Assembly (NCBI RefSeq): GCF_021404545.1
Contig: NZ_JAAWWD010000002.1
Location: 124,001-188,000, forward strand
DNA from: Aestuariivita sp.
GTDB lineage: Bacteria; Pseudomonadota; Alphaproteobacteria; Rhodobacterales; Rhodobacteraceae
Direction: 5' to 3'
Length of the DNA stretch: 64,000 bases
A program made the position numbers and the translations under genes. A model generated the notes under the pieces. The model was given only the letters and a program-made list of their open reading frames with translations. It searched no databases and was not told where the DNA came from. Positions 26,230 to 35,015 of this stretch are shown here, piece after piece; position 1 is the first letter of the stretch; each line of letters opens with the position of its first letter.

Positions 26230-27294
26230 ATGATCAAACGCGCGCCAATCCCATCTGAACGCGGGCAGCTGGAGCTGTTTCGGGCTCACGGCACCGTTCT
26301 TGCGCCGCGCGATGCGCAGGATCTGATGGCCTATCCGTTCTTCAGCCTCGCCAAATCGCGGCGCACCCAACCCATCGACTATGCGGTAGCCGGGGTTATG
26401 ATCCGCGTAGAGGCTGTCGCCGAGCACGGCATGGCAACCATCTGGGACGCCGATATCCTGATCTGGGCCGCAAGCCAAATCGTCGAAGCGCGCGACGCAG
26501 GCTTGCGCACTTCCCGCCTGATGGCCGCAACCCCTTACGAAATCCTCACCTTCATCGGACGCGGCGTGAGCGCGCGTGACTATCAGCGTCTGAAAGCCGC
26601 ATTGGACCGCCTGCAATCCACCACCATTGCAACAACGATCCGCCAATCCAGCGAAGGCCGGCGGCACCGTTTTTCCTGGATCAACGAATGGGTCGAGCGT
26701 TTCGATCTTCAAGGCAGGCCTGCAGGCCTCGAATTGATCGTGCCGGACTGGTTCTACAATGCGGTCTTGGACAACGCGCCCATACTCACCATCGACCGCG
26801 CCTATTTCTCGCTCACGGGAGGATATGATCGATGGCTCTACCGCATCGTACGCAAGCACGGGGGTCGCCAACGACACGGCTGGCGGTTCGAATTTCGCCA
26901 TCTCTATCTGAAATCCGGCAGCCTCTCACCGTTCAAGCGCTTTGCCTTCGAGTTACGTGGCATCGTCCATCGCCAGCCCCTACCCGGATACCGTTTGTGG
27001 ATTGAGAATGGACCCCGCCGACAAACGCTCCTCGCATTTGCGCCAGTCGTCTGTGGACAACCTGTGGACGGCCTCGTGCTATCAGGAACCGGCCCTATCG
27101 TGCCATCAGGAACCGATGGCTCGTGCTATCGGGAACCAAAAACCAACCTAACCCGAGGTCAAAATTCGGAAAATTCGGCCCTTAACTTAGAATCTAACAG
27201 AGATTCTAACTTTGGTAGTAGGACCCGTCGCATTGGGGACAAAGGCGTTCAGATGCGCGACACCAACATTGCGGGGCCGCGCGATGAGAATTGA
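26230..27294 (+). CDS. repA: replication initiator protein A
   Basis: A 354-residue RepA of the type shared by alphaproteobacterial plasmids and integrative elements: RGQLELFRAHGTVLAPRDAQD near the start, IGRGVSARDYQRLKAALDRL, and FKRFAFELRGIVHRQPLPGY. It is thought to bind origin repeats and allow autonomous replication during transfer. The C-terminal 70 residues are low-complexity because the DNA there carries iteron-like repeats (27075-27137). The gene overlaps the DUF2840 start (ATGAGAATTGA). Confidence 0.88.
   Translation: MIKRAPIPSERGQLELFRAHGTVLAPRDAQDLMAYPFFSLAKSRRTQPIDYAVAGVMIRVEAVAEHGMATIWDADILIWAASQIVEARDAGLRTSRLMAATPYEILTFIGRGVSARDYQRLKAALDRLQSTTIATTIRQSSEGRRHRFSWINEWVERFDLQGRPAGLELIVPDWFYNAVLDNAPILTIDRAYFSLTGGYDRWLYRIVRKHGGRQRHGWRFEFRHLYLKSGSLSPFKRFAFELRGIVHRQPLPGYRLWIENGPRRQTLLAFAPVVCGQPVDGLVLSGTGPIVPSGTDGSCYREPKTNLTRGQNSENSALNLESNRDSNFGSRTRRIGDKGVQMRDTNIAGPRDEN
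27075..27137 (+). repeat. three iteron-like 16-bp repeats within repA
   Basis: CGTGCYATCRGGAACC occurs at 27075-27090, 27099-27114 and 27122-27137, with start-to-start spacing of 24 and 23 bases, about two helical turns. An A+T-rich stretch follows at once. This is the layout of a small iteron origin located within the 3' part of the initiator gene. Confidence 0.65.
27187..27209. repeat. inverted repeat in A+T-rich part of the putative origin
   Basis: TTAGAATCT (27187-27195) and AGATTCTAA (27201-27209) are perfect complements separated by five bases, inside the A+T-rich region after the iterons and before the repA stop. It may mark a melting region or a second protein-binding site. Confidence 0.5.
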
Positions 27295-27805
27295 ACAAGC
27301 CCGCTCCCAGTCAGTCACAGGAAAGACCCATGATCTGCGTACCCGCGCGCTAACGCATGTCGAGTTAATCTGGATCGAGGGCAAGATTGAATACTGGATC
27401 CGCTTCGGTCGCGTTGCAAAAGAACAGATCCTAGATCGTCATCGCCGCGTCGTCAGCTTTGCACCGGGCAGCGTCTTCGCCTTGGTCCGCTGGCGGTCAA
27501 ACGACTACGGGACGATCTTTTCGCGCATCGACATCCTGCGCGCCGTCGATCCCGGCGAACCGCATCAAACCTTACCCTGCGTGCGCCCAGGCGGTGAAAG
27601 TCTCCTGCGCCTGACAGGCTGGTCAAAGGTCCAGCAAGTGCTGCAAGCGACCGACACCATCGAAGCGCTCGGCATCAATCCCGCAGACGTCGCGCAGGAC
27701 TATTGGCGTCATGTCCACAACCGGATTGCGGCGGGTGAACCTCCGCGCGTGTACACTATCCAACGACATATGGCTTGGATCAAGCGCCGGAGAGCCAGTC
27801 AATGA
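27284..27805 (+). CDS. DUF2840-family protein
   Basis: A 173-residue protein from ATG 27284, which overlaps the repA stop. Family pattern: THVELIWIEGKIEYWIRFGR, DRHRRVVSFAPGSVFALVRW and NDYGTIFSRIDILRAV, with a helical C-terminus. DUF2840 genes invariably lie between repA and traF in this element class; the function is unknown. Its stop overlaps the TraF start (ATGA). Confidence 0.85.
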   Translation: MRIEQARSQSVTGKTHDLRTRALTHVELIWIEGKIEYWIRFGRVAKEQILDRHRRVVSFAPGSVFALVRWRSNDYGTIFSRIDILRAVDPGEPHQTLPCVRPGGESLLRLTGWSKVQQVLQATDTIEALGINPADVAQDYWRHVHNRIAAGEPPRVYTIQRHMAWIKRRRASQ

Positions 27806-28380
27806 CGCGCCGCATCTGGGCAAGTGTCGTGTTCATCGCAGTGGGAGCGATTGCCGTTTCAACTGCCGTCGCAATGCCAACCCTGTTCCTCTGGAATGCC
27901 AGCCCCTCTGTCCCAATCGGCCTCTATCGTCTGCAGTCGATCGACCATCTTGGCCCGCGCGATCTCGTCGCCGTGACTGCGCCCGACCCGATCGCCGCGT
28001 TCATCGCCGAACGAGGCTACCTGCCACCAGAAATCCCCCTTCTCAAACATGTGGCCGGGCTGCCGGGACAGATCGTCTGCCGGATCGGCCGCAACATCAC
28101 TGTCGATGGAGTCAGTGTGGGAGAAGCGCGAGTTACTGACAGTTTTGGTCGTCCAATGCCCGTCTGGTGGGGCTGCCTCCGCATTACATCTGACGAAGTC
28201 TTTCTGATGAACCCGCATGTCGAGACCAGCCTCGACGGTCGTTATTTCGGACCGATCCCGCGCAGCGCCCTCCTCGCCGAAGCAATCCCAATTTGGACCG
28301 CCGAAGATCACGCCGCGCACCAACCATCGTCGTCCGATGTGATCGACGACACCCTATTCACAATCACCAGCACGCCCTGA
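27802..28380 (+). CDS. traF: TraF-type S26 signal peptidase
   Basis: A 192-residue peptidase with an N-terminal membrane anchor (residues 5-28). The catalytic serine lies in NASPSVPIGLYRL and the lysine in PLLKHVAGLPGQIVC, the S26C dyad. TraF peptidases cyclise or mature the conjugative pilin TrbC in the periplasm. No trbC is found in the window, so the enzyme may lack its substrate here. It is translationally coupled to DUF2840 and followed by the second DUF736. Confidence 0.88.
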   Translation: MTRRIWASVVFIAVGAIAVSTAVAMPTLFLWNASPSVPIGLYRLQSIDHLGPRDLVAVTAPDPIAAFIAERGYLPPEIPLLKHVAGLPGQIVCRIGRNITVDGVSVGEARVTDSFGRPMPVWWGCLRITSDEVFLMNPHVETSLDGRYFGPIPRSALLAEAIPIWTAEDHAAHQPSSSDVIDDTLFTITSTP

Positions 28381-28392
28381 AAGGAAAACCTC

Positions 28393-28731
28393 ATGGCACA
28401 TATCGGACAGCTCACCCGCACCAGAGACGGCTATTGCGGTCGATTAAAAACCCTCACCCTTGATGTCGAACTGACGCTCATTCCGACCGACCACAACGAT
28501 GCAGAGAATGCGCCCGACTACCGCGTGCTTATCGGCACAGACGACCAAAGCGTGGAAGTCGGTGCGGGCTGGAAACGCACTGGCGAGAAGGCTGGGGCTT
28601 ACGTCTCGGTGCTGATTGACGATCCGGCTTTGCCGAATCCGATCAACGCAAATCTGTTTCATTCGGTGCAGGACAATGAGCTTTATCTGCTCACCTGGAA
28701 CCGGCCCCCGAAGCGCCGCGACCGGTCCTGA
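28393..28731 (+). CDS. DUF736-family protein, copy 2
   Basis: A 112-residue paralogue of the 23705 gene: MAHIGQLTRTRDGYCGRLKT, DYRVLIGTDDQSVEVGAGWK, VSVLIDDPALPNPINANLF and a closing LLTWNRPPKRR. It is located between traF and the lytic transglycosylase, the standard position. It has a GAAAGGAAAA ribosome site. The two copies differ enough to be an old duplication. Confidence 0.9.
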   Translation: MAHIGQLTRTRDGYCGRLKTLTLDVELTLIPTDHNDAENAPDYRVLIGTDDQSVEVGAGWKRTGEKAGAYVSVLIDDPALPNPINANLFHSVQDNELYLLTWNRPPKRRDRS

Positions 28732-28735
28732 TCCG

Positions 28736-29494
28736 ATGGACAACCCGCACATCAACCGAACCTCCAAGTGGCAATTACCCACCCAAATTGTGTCCCTTTT
28801 CCTACTTTCCGGACTGCTTGTCGGTGTTGCCATCCCGATACCGACGCATGCCCAGAGTGTCGCCAGTGAGCGTTCATCCGCGCATCCTCATGCCGACCAT
28901 ATCGCCGAAGCGTCGCAGCGGTTCGGCATTCCGGAGCACTGGATAAGCGCGGTGATGCAGGTTGAAAGTGCGGGCCGCGTGAGAGCAGTGTCGACCGCCG
29001 GGGCGATGGGTCTCATGCAAATCATGCCCGGCACTTGGGCCGATTTGCGCCTTCGCCATCGTCTCGGCAACGACCCGTTTGAGCCGCGAAACAACATCCT
29101 TGGAGGCACAGCCTATCTGCGCGAGATGTACGATCTCTTCGGCGCGCCGGGCTTTCTCGCCGCCTACAACGCGGGTCCAAACCGCTATGCGGAGCATCTC
29201 GCGACGGGACGTCCACTGCCGCGCGAAACCCGCGCCTACGTCGCGATGCTTGCGCCGATGATCGGATCAGAGTGTCCGCCGGGCAGCCGTCATACTACCG
29301 TACGACCGGCGGATTGGCGTGACGCCGCGCTCTTTGTAGCGCCTGTCGATGGCGCACCGACAACAGCTCAACCGCAGAATTACCGTCAATCTGACGCCGA
29401 TCCGAGAGCTTTGGGTCCGCATGCCCTTGCCCCGTCTGCGGATCGTTCGGACGGGATATTCGTCACACCATCTCGCTCGGCCCCCTCGCAATGA
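28736..29494 (+). CDS. conjugation-associated lytic transglycosylase
   Basis: A 252-residue protein with a signal peptide or anchor (hydrophobic residues 18-38) followed by an SLT domain: catalytic Glu in SAVMQVESAGRVRA, then AMGLMQIMPGTW and FLAAYNAGPNRY. It cleaves peptidoglycan in the periplasm to make room for the transfer apparatus. The C-terminal 80 residues are a polar tail. It starts 4 bases after DUF736, so it is in the same operon. Confidence 0.9.
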   Translation: MDNPHINRTSKWQLPTQIVSLFLLSGLLVGVAIPIPTHAQSVASERSSAHPHADHIAEASQRFGIPEHWISAVMQVESAGRVRAVSTAGAMGLMQIMPGTWADLRLRHRLGNDPFEPRNNILGGTAYLREMYDLFGAPGFLAAYNAGPNRYAEHLATGRPLPRETRAYVAMLAPMIGSECPPGSRHTTVRPADWRDAALFVAPVDGAPTTAQPQNYRQSDADPRALGPHALAPSADRSDGIFVTPSRSAPSQ

Positions 29495-29738
29495 TGGGCA
29501 GGTGGCGAAATCGCACCCTAGAGGTCTACCGCGCAGTCTGGCGTATCAAGAGGTGTGCAACAGGAGACAGAGGAAAGGGATGGCGAGATAAAAGGGCACG
29601 ATGTGTGCCTCGGTTGTGGAGAGTGATTTCAAAGACTTACGTAGAGAATTCGCGAGGTGCGCATCATCAGCGCAGCCTGCCAATTAAATTCTTCTGTATT
29701 AATTTCAACATCTTAGCGCGATGTGTGGAGCTGCCCTC

Positions 29739-31475
29739 ATGAGCGAAGACGACTTCCGCATCCGACCCGGCCGCATTCGATCATCAAGCAGCCAGAGAGC
29801 CCGACCCTTCATCTCCCAGGCCTTGGCAGCTACTCAACGTGCTGGTGGTCGCGTCTCTCGGTCCGGCAAGATCACGTCGGGCAACCGCTCGTCCTTCGGG
29901 CGCGGCAGACGCGCCACCGTGCAGGCAAACCACCGGCTTACGAGCCGTTCGCGGATCGCCGTCATCAAGACCCGGGTCGTCCGCCACAACGCGCGCAGCG
30001 CTCCGCTCGCCACGCACCTTGCCTATCTGCGACGTGAAGGCGTCACCCGGGATGGAGAGAAAGCCCACATGTTCGGGCCAGACGAGGACGAGGTAGATGC
30101 CAAGACATTTGCGGAACGCTGCGAAGAGGATCGACACCATTTCCGCTTCATTGTCTCGCCAGAGGACGCCGTCGATATGACCGACCTCAAATCTTTCACA
30201 CGCGACCTGATGCATCAGGCCGAAAAGGATCTGGGCACAAAACTAGATTGGGTCGGCGTCGATCACTGGAACACCGAACACCCGCACATCCATGTCATCG
30301 CTCGGGGCCGAACCGATAGTGACGAAGATCTCGTCATAGCGCGAGACTATATCAAGGAGGGGATACGGGCGCGGGCTCAAGATCTGATCACGCAAGACCT
30401 TGGCCACCGGACAGACCGCGACATTCGCAACACGCTCGAACGCCAGATCGACAGCGAAAGTTGGACCAACCTCGATCGGCAGCTTGCACGAGACGCCAAT
30501 CGCCTCGGCATTATTGATCTCGCGCCGGTGTCTGGCCATAAGCCTGACGACCATCATGCGCTCAAGATCGGCCGGTTGCGCAAATTGGAAACACTTGGTC
30601 TGGCCGATCAAGTTGGCCCAGGCCAATGGGTGATGGACGAAGACACAGAACCAACCTTGCGCGAACTCGGCGAGCGCGGCGACATCATCAAGCGCATCCA
30701 TCGCGGACTTACAGCACGCGGCATCGCGCGCAGCACAGCTAACTATGTCCTTGCAAGCGACGGCCTAAACGATCCCATTGTCGGGCGACTCCTCGATCGT
30801 GGTTTGGACGACGAGTTGAAAGGCACAGCCTATGCCGTGATCGACGGTGTTGACGGTCGCACCCATCACATTCGGCTTCCGCATATCGATGCCGCCGGAG
30901 ACAGCGCGCCGGGATCGATCGTGGAACTGCGCAAGTTCGAGGGTGCCAAAGGTCGCCGCCAGGTCGCGCTTGCGGTTCGGTCCGACTTTTCGATTGAACA
31001 GCAGGTGACGGCAAAAGGTGCGACCTGGCTTGATCGCCATGCAATTGCCCGCGATCCGGTACCGTTGGGCAATGGTGGCTTCGGTGCAGAAGTCAGCGAC
31101 GCGCTCAACCAACGCGCTGAGCACCTGATTGCCGAAGGCTTGGCACAGCGCCATGGCAACCGGGTGATCTTCAACCGCGCGCTCCTGACGACACTGCGCA
31201 CACGCGAACTTGCGGCTGCGGGCGAAAAACTGGCGGGCGAGACGGGCCAGCCCTGCACGCCATCGTCAGCAGGCGAATTTGTATCCGGAACCTATCAACG
31301 TCGCCTCTCCCTCGCCTCCGGTCGCTTCGCCATGATCAACGACGGATTAGGGTTCCAACTCGTGCCCTGGACACCTTCCGTCGAAAGACATCTGGGCAAA
31401 CACATCTCGGGAATCGCGCGCGGCAATGGCGGTGTCGATTGGGACTTTGGGCGCAACCGCGGTTTGAGTTTGTAA
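29739..31475 (+). CDS. relaxase with DUF3363 domain
   Basis: A 578-residue VirD2/RlxS-type relaxase. A basic N-terminus precedes the HUH nuclease core: VGVDHWNTEHPHIHVIARG holds the histidine triad (HPHIH), with candidate tyrosines upstream (HLAYLRREG). The C-terminal two-thirds is DUF3363. It should nick oriT and pilot the strand into the recipient. The ATG at 29739 (MSEDDFRIRPGR) is preferred to upstream codons. It is followed by traG after 28 bases. No oriT was identified; the 244-base gap upstream is a candidate. Confidence 0.9.
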   Translation: MSEDDFRIRPGRIRSSSSQRARPFISQALAATQRAGGRVSRSGKITSGNRSSFGRGRRATVQANHRLTSRSRIAVIKTRVVRHNARSAPLATHLAYLRREGVTRDGEKAHMFGPDEDEVDAKTFAERCEEDRHHFRFIVSPEDAVDMTDLKSFTRDLMHQAEKDLGTKLDWVGVDHWNTEHPHIHVIARGRTDSDEDLVIARDYIKEGIRARAQDLITQDLGHRTDRDIRNTLERQIDSESWTNLDRQLARDANRLGIIDLAPVSGHKPDDHHALKIGRLRKLETLGLADQVGPGQWVMDEDTEPTLRELGERGDIIKRIHRGLTARGIARSTANYVLASDGLNDPIVGRLLDRGLDDELKGTAYAVIDGVDGRTHHIRLPHIDAAGDSAPGSIVELRKFEGAKGRRQVALAVRSDFSIEQQVTAKGATWLDRHAIARDPVPLGNGGFGAEVSDALNQRAEHLIAEGLAQRHGNRVIFNRALLTTLRTRELAAAGEKLAGETGQPCTPSSAGEFVSGTYQRRLSLASGRFAMINDGLGFQLVPWTPSVERHLGKHISGIARGNGGVDWDFGRNRGLSL

Positions 31476-31503
31476 CGGCAGTTATCGCAGGAGGGAGTAA
31501 CAC

Positions 31504-33492
31504 ATGACCGGGACAAAAATCCTCTGGGGGCAAATCATCATCGTTTCGCTGATCGTGCTCACCACCACATGGGCGGCCACGCAGTGGACAGCGCTGCGGC
31601 TCGGATTCCAACCGCAACTCGGCACGCCGTGGTTCGAGCTCTTTGGCTGGCCAATCTATCATCCGCCAGCCTTCTTCTGGTGGTGGTATGCCTTTGACGC
31701 TTACGCCCCGCCGATCTTCATTGAAGGTGCGCTTATCGCAGCATCAGGCGGGTTCATGGCCGTTGGGGTTGCGATTTTCATGTCGGTGTTGCGGGCGCGC
31801 GAGGCCTCGGAGGTCGACACCTATGGATCCGCACGGTGGGCAAATCAGAAAGATGTCAAAAACGCCGGACTGTTTGATCCAAGTGGCGTTGTGCTGGGAA
31901 AGCTCGATCAGCATTATCTGCGACATGACGGACCGGAACATGTTCTCTGTTTCGCGCCGACGCGATCCGGCAAGGGTGTTGGGCTCGTCATCCCGTCGCT
32001 CCTCACGTGGCCAGGATCGGTGATCGTGCACGACATCAAGGGTGAGAATTGGCAACTGACGGCCGGGTTTCGTGCAAGGCATGGCCAAGTGCTGCTGTTT
32101 GATCCAACCGATACTAAATCAAACGCCTATAATCCTCTGCTGGAAGTCCGTCGCGGCGCATGGGAGGTGCGCGACGTGCAGAATATTGCTGACATTCTCG
32201 TAGATCCAGAAGGCTCTCTCGAGAAACGCAATCACTGGGAGAAAACAAGCCACGCGCTGCTTGTTGGTGCGATCCTTCACGTCCTGTATGCGGAGGCGGA
32301 CAAAACGCTCGCAGGCGTCGCCAATTTCCTATCCGATCCCAAACGCAGCATTGAAGCCACGCTCCAAGCCATGATGGCGACGGCGCACCTAGGGTCGGCT
32401 GGCGCGCATCCGGTCATTGCAAGCGCCGCACGGGAACTCCTGAACAAGTCTGGCAACGAGCGCTCCGGTGTGCTGTCGACCGCAATGTCATTCCTTGGTC
32501 TCTATCGTGACCCCGTAGTCGCACAAGTAACCCGGCGCTGCGACTGGCGTATCGCCCAGCTTGTCGAAAGCGACGATCCCGTCACGCTCTATCTTGTCGT
32601 CCCACCCTCCGACATCAACCGCACCAAGCCGCTCATCCGCCTAATCCTCAATCAGATCGGTCGCCGGTTGACCGAAGACCTTCATGGCCAGACCCGACAC
32701 CATCGGCTGCTGTTGATGCTGGATGAGTTCCCTGCCCTCGGTCGTCTTGATTTCTTTGAAAGCGCGCTCGCCTTCATGGCTGGGTACGGCATCAAGAGCT
32801 TCCTGATCGCCCAATCGCTGAACCAGATCGAAAAGGCCTATGGGCCAAACAACTCGATCCTCGACAACTGTCATGTGCGCGTAAGCTTCGCCACCAATGA
32901 CGAGCGGACGGCCAAACGCGTCTCGGATGCGTTGGGCACCGCCACGGAGATGCGCGCAATGAAAAACTACGCCGGGCATCGCCTGTCGCCCTGGCTCGGC
33001 CATCTCATGGTCAGCCGGCAAGAGACTGCGCGCCCGCTGCTGACCCCCGGTGAGGTGATGCAACTCCCACCATCGGACGAGATCGTCATGGTCGCAGGCA
33101 CTCCGCCGATCCGAGCAAAGAAGGCGCGGTACTTCGAGGATGATCAGTTCCAAGCACGAATCTTGCCTGCACCGACCGCACATACCTCGGCCGCGCAAGC
33201 GGATACTGACGATTGGACAACACGACCCCTGCCACCGCGCCCTAAATCTGCTGATTCAGATTCAACTTCTGAAGAGAATGAAGCGGGCGAAACCCGATAC
33301 GAACAGCGACAACAGCCTGAATTCGATCAGCAGCCGCCAATGGATCCGAGCGGACCAATCGAGAACGAGTTCGAAACTGATTTCAAGAAATCAGCAATCA
33401 ACCGAGCCGTTCAACTGACGCAATTTGAAAAACAAGCGCGCCAGCTTGCCCGACAGGCTTCAATGGACCCGAACGATGGCATCGATATGTAA
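31504..33492 (+). CDS. traG: TraG/VirD4-type coupling protein
   Basis: A 662-residue type IV coupling ATPase. Two N-terminal membrane helices (about 9-30 and 75-100) are followed by Walker A APTRSGKGVGLVIPSLL and Walker B LLMLDEFPALGRLDF; the C-terminal 100 residues are acidic and disordered. It links the relaxosome to the mating channel at the inner membrane. The gene is complete, but no mating-pair (trb) genes follow, so transfer would need a helper system. Confidence 0.93.
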   Translation: MTGTKILWGQIIIVSLIVLTTTWAATQWTALRLGFQPQLGTPWFELFGWPIYHPPAFFWWWYAFDAYAPPIFIEGALIAASGGFMAVGVAIFMSVLRAREASEVDTYGSARWANQKDVKNAGLFDPSGVVLGKLDQHYLRHDGPEHVLCFAPTRSGKGVGLVIPSLLTWPGSVIVHDIKGENWQLTAGFRARHGQVLLFDPTDTKSNAYNPLLEVRRGAWEVRDVQNIADILVDPEGSLEKRNHWEKTSHALLVGAILHVLYAEADKTLAGVANFLSDPKRSIEATLQAMMATAHLGSAGAHPVIASAARELLNKSGNERSGVLSTAMSFLGLYRDPVVAQVTRRCDWRIAQLVESDDPVTLYLVVPPSDINRTKPLIRLILNQIGRRLTEDLHGQTRHHRLLLMLDEFPALGRLDFFESALAFMAGYGIKSFLIAQSLNQIEKAYGPNNSILDNCHVRVSFATNDERTAKRVSDALGTATEMRAMKNYAGHRLSPWLGHLMVSRQETARPLLTPGEVMQLPPSDEIVMVAGTPPIRAKKARYFEDDQFQARILPAPTAHTSAAQADTDDWTTRPLPPRPKSADSDSTSEENEAGETRYEQRQQPEFDQQPPMDPSGPIENEFETDFKKSAINRAVQLTQFEKQARQLARQASMDPNDGIDM

Positions 33493-33502
33493 AGGCATCA
33501 GG

Positions 33503-33919
33503 ATGAAACAGCCCAAGAAACACCGCCTATCCGTCTACCTTGACCCGGATATCATGACGTCACTCGTCGATTACGCGGCCCGGCGCGATCATTCTCGCTC
33601 GCTTGTCGCGGAGGCCGCGATTGCGTCATTTCTGTCGGCAGATGCTGCGGAACGCCAAGAAGCGGCAACGACCAAACGCCTTGACCAAATCGACCGCCGC
33701 ATGATCCGCTTGGAGCGCGACGTCAGCATTTCGGTCGAAACCCTGGCGCTGTTCGTTCGGTTTTGGCTGACGACCAACCCGCCACTGCCTGAACCTGCGC
33801 GGGCTGCGGCCAAAGCGCAGGCAGGCGAACGGTATGACGCATTCATCGCCGCACTTGGACGACGTCTGGCAAAGGGGCCAGCCCTCCGTCAGGAGGTTTC
33901 GGAGGACATTGAGGCCTGA
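33503..33919 (+). CDS. CopG-like ribbon-helix-helix protein
   Basis: A 138-residue protein: MKQPKKHRLSVYLDPDIMTS starts a ribbon-helix-helix fold (RLSVYLDPDI strand, helix through AARRDHSRSLVAEAAIASFL), then a coiled-coil-like helix and a TM-like ETLALFVRFWLTT stretch. Such genes normally lie between traG and trbB and may regulate transfer. It is the last recognisable backbone gene of the element here. Confidence 0.82.
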   Translation: MKQPKKHRLSVYLDPDIMTSLVDYAARRDHSRSLVAEAAIASFLSADAAERQEAATTKRLDQIDRRMIRLERDVSISVETLALFVRFWLTTNPPLPEPARAAAKAQAGERYDAFIAALGRRLAKGPALRQEVSEDIEA

Positions 33920-34560
33920 TAAACGTGAGACCGCCATTGCAGCCATTCGCCGCGTTTCTTAAGAACTGGTGCTATGCGGGACTGAACCGCCATTCGATTT
34001 TTGCATTTCGCTGACGCAGCAATCTCTCGCATCTGCGGCACGGTCATCGTAGCAGCGCGGCGCAAATCGTCGTTACGGTCATTCATAAACGTCGATTTCG
34101 CCCAATCCAAGACCGCGCTTTCGCAGCAACATGGCCGAAACAGCGGAACGCGGACGTTGCGGTAGAATCCTTGCCGAAACAAAGGCCCGCCTTGTTGGAC
34201 TAGCAGCGTCGATAGTAGGTTCCCGCTATCGTTGCCCGCCTACCGCCACATCAATCGATGTATCTCGGCGTTGCTACAACAAACATTTTCCGGTACTGCG
34301 TCTTTTCTATGCTGGTCATAGCTATGGGCGCCTCTAACCAGATGTTTGCCGCTAACACCGCAATTACTGTTCCAGGTTGACGGCTGCCCGGAACGGAAAA
34401 TTGTGTGACCGCAGTGGTCAACCCCAGCAAGGGTCTATACGCTAGGGCGGCTGGCATTTTTAAGCGTCATTGGCTTCGCCTCCCCTCAAGACTGTTCTAG
34501 AAAGATTTCATCAAACCCGGCCCCGGTGTGTCGGCAGAGCAACCGTGACGCGAGGCACTG
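33920..34560. other. gene-poor junction between element backbone and stress cluster
   Basis: About 640 bases without a supported gene. The position expected for trbB-trbI is empty. A 65-codon minus-strand ORF (33889-34086, MNDRNDDLRRAATMTVPQMR) has no recognised family and overlaps the CopG gene. The rest shows no ORF I can support. It may be scar sequence left by deletion of the transfer genes or the element end. Confidence 0.45.
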
Positions 34561-34710
34561 TCAGTCCTTTGGATCATCGTTGATCTTTGACAGAACGGAC
34601 GACCCGCTTTCATCTGGCGTAGATTTCTTGCTGCCCTTATCAGTCTGATCCTCGTTTAACTCTGATAGTATAGATTTGTCTGACTCGTTTGATTTTTTCT
34701 CGTTTTTCAT
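34561..34710 (-). CDS. small acidic protein with LSELNEDQ motif
   Basis: A 49-residue, highly charged, probably disordered protein beginning MKNEKKSNESDKSILSELNE and containing a second SSVLSKINDDP unit, so it is an internal repeat of (S)xLSxINxD. An AAGGAA ribosome site lies 8 bases before the ATG. A second protein sharing the motif (SVLSEINEDQ) is encoded at 54864-55028. Repetition of the motif in independent genes supports it being real. Function unknown. Confidence 0.6.
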   Translation of the reverse strand: MKNEKKSNESDKSILSELNEDQTDKGSKKSTPDESGSSVLSKINDDPKD

Positions 34711-35015
34711 CTAGTTTCTTCCTTGTTTCACTTTCCGGTTCACCTGCCGGTCGGCTTTATCGAGCAGTCCAAGAATGATGAGCGCAAACTGCTCAAACCC
34801 ACTACAGACTTAAGCAGAGAAATGCGTCGAAAGACAGGCCGCAGTCCGCTCGACGCGGCGCAAATGGGCAAACCTTGTCCGAGATTAGTAAATCCGCCCC
34901 GCGCCACGAAGACGTTGTTGGTATGTCTTCGTGATCGAAGGGTGCGATCGTCCATCAAACCCAAACTGCGGTGCCGCTACGGCACTTAATTTAACGGGCA
35001 ATGATGGAGGGTCTC
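34711..35015. other. intergenic region, divergent promoters expected
   Basis: This gap separates the small acidic protein gene (minus) from the next plus-strand gene and should hold both promoters. An inverted repeat CGAAGAC/GTCTTCG spans about 34907-34931. I see no supported gene in it. Confidence 0.4.

Larger units (their letters stand above)
8797..33919. mobile_element. integrative element at guaA (defence cargo plus mobilisation backbone)
   Basis: The left edge is the guaA stop followed by integrase arm-like repeats and an integrase gene. The body contains defence-type genes and then a RepA/TraF/relaxase/TraG set in the order typical of alphaproteobacterial integrative conjugative elements. 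The right edge given here is the last backbone gene (CopG-like), not a proven attR. I looked for a repeat of the guaA 3' end (GATCGAATGGGAGTAA) in the rest of the window and did not notice one, so the true end may lie elsewhere or have been lost. The trb mating genes that normally follow are missing. Confidence 0.7.

Noticed and set aside
27187-27209. Inverted repeat considered as a terminator of repA
   Set aside because: It lies inside the repA coding sequence, is A+T rich with no T-run, and sits next to iterons; an origin element is more likely.
33889-34086. 65-codon minus ORF after the CopG gene
   Set aside because: It has a plausible start but overlaps the CopG gene and resembles no family that I know; not enough to call a gene.
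8797-34560. CRISPR array or tRNA-associated attachment site
   Set aside because: No regularly spaced repeats of CRISPR type and no tRNA-like cloverleaf were seen; the 10-mers at 8910-9184 are irregularly spaced and in both orientations.
34723-34989. Plus-strand ORF of 88 codons in the gap before the 35016 gene
   Set aside because: No family-like segments, poor start context, and it overlaps the divergent promoter region; treated as non-coding.
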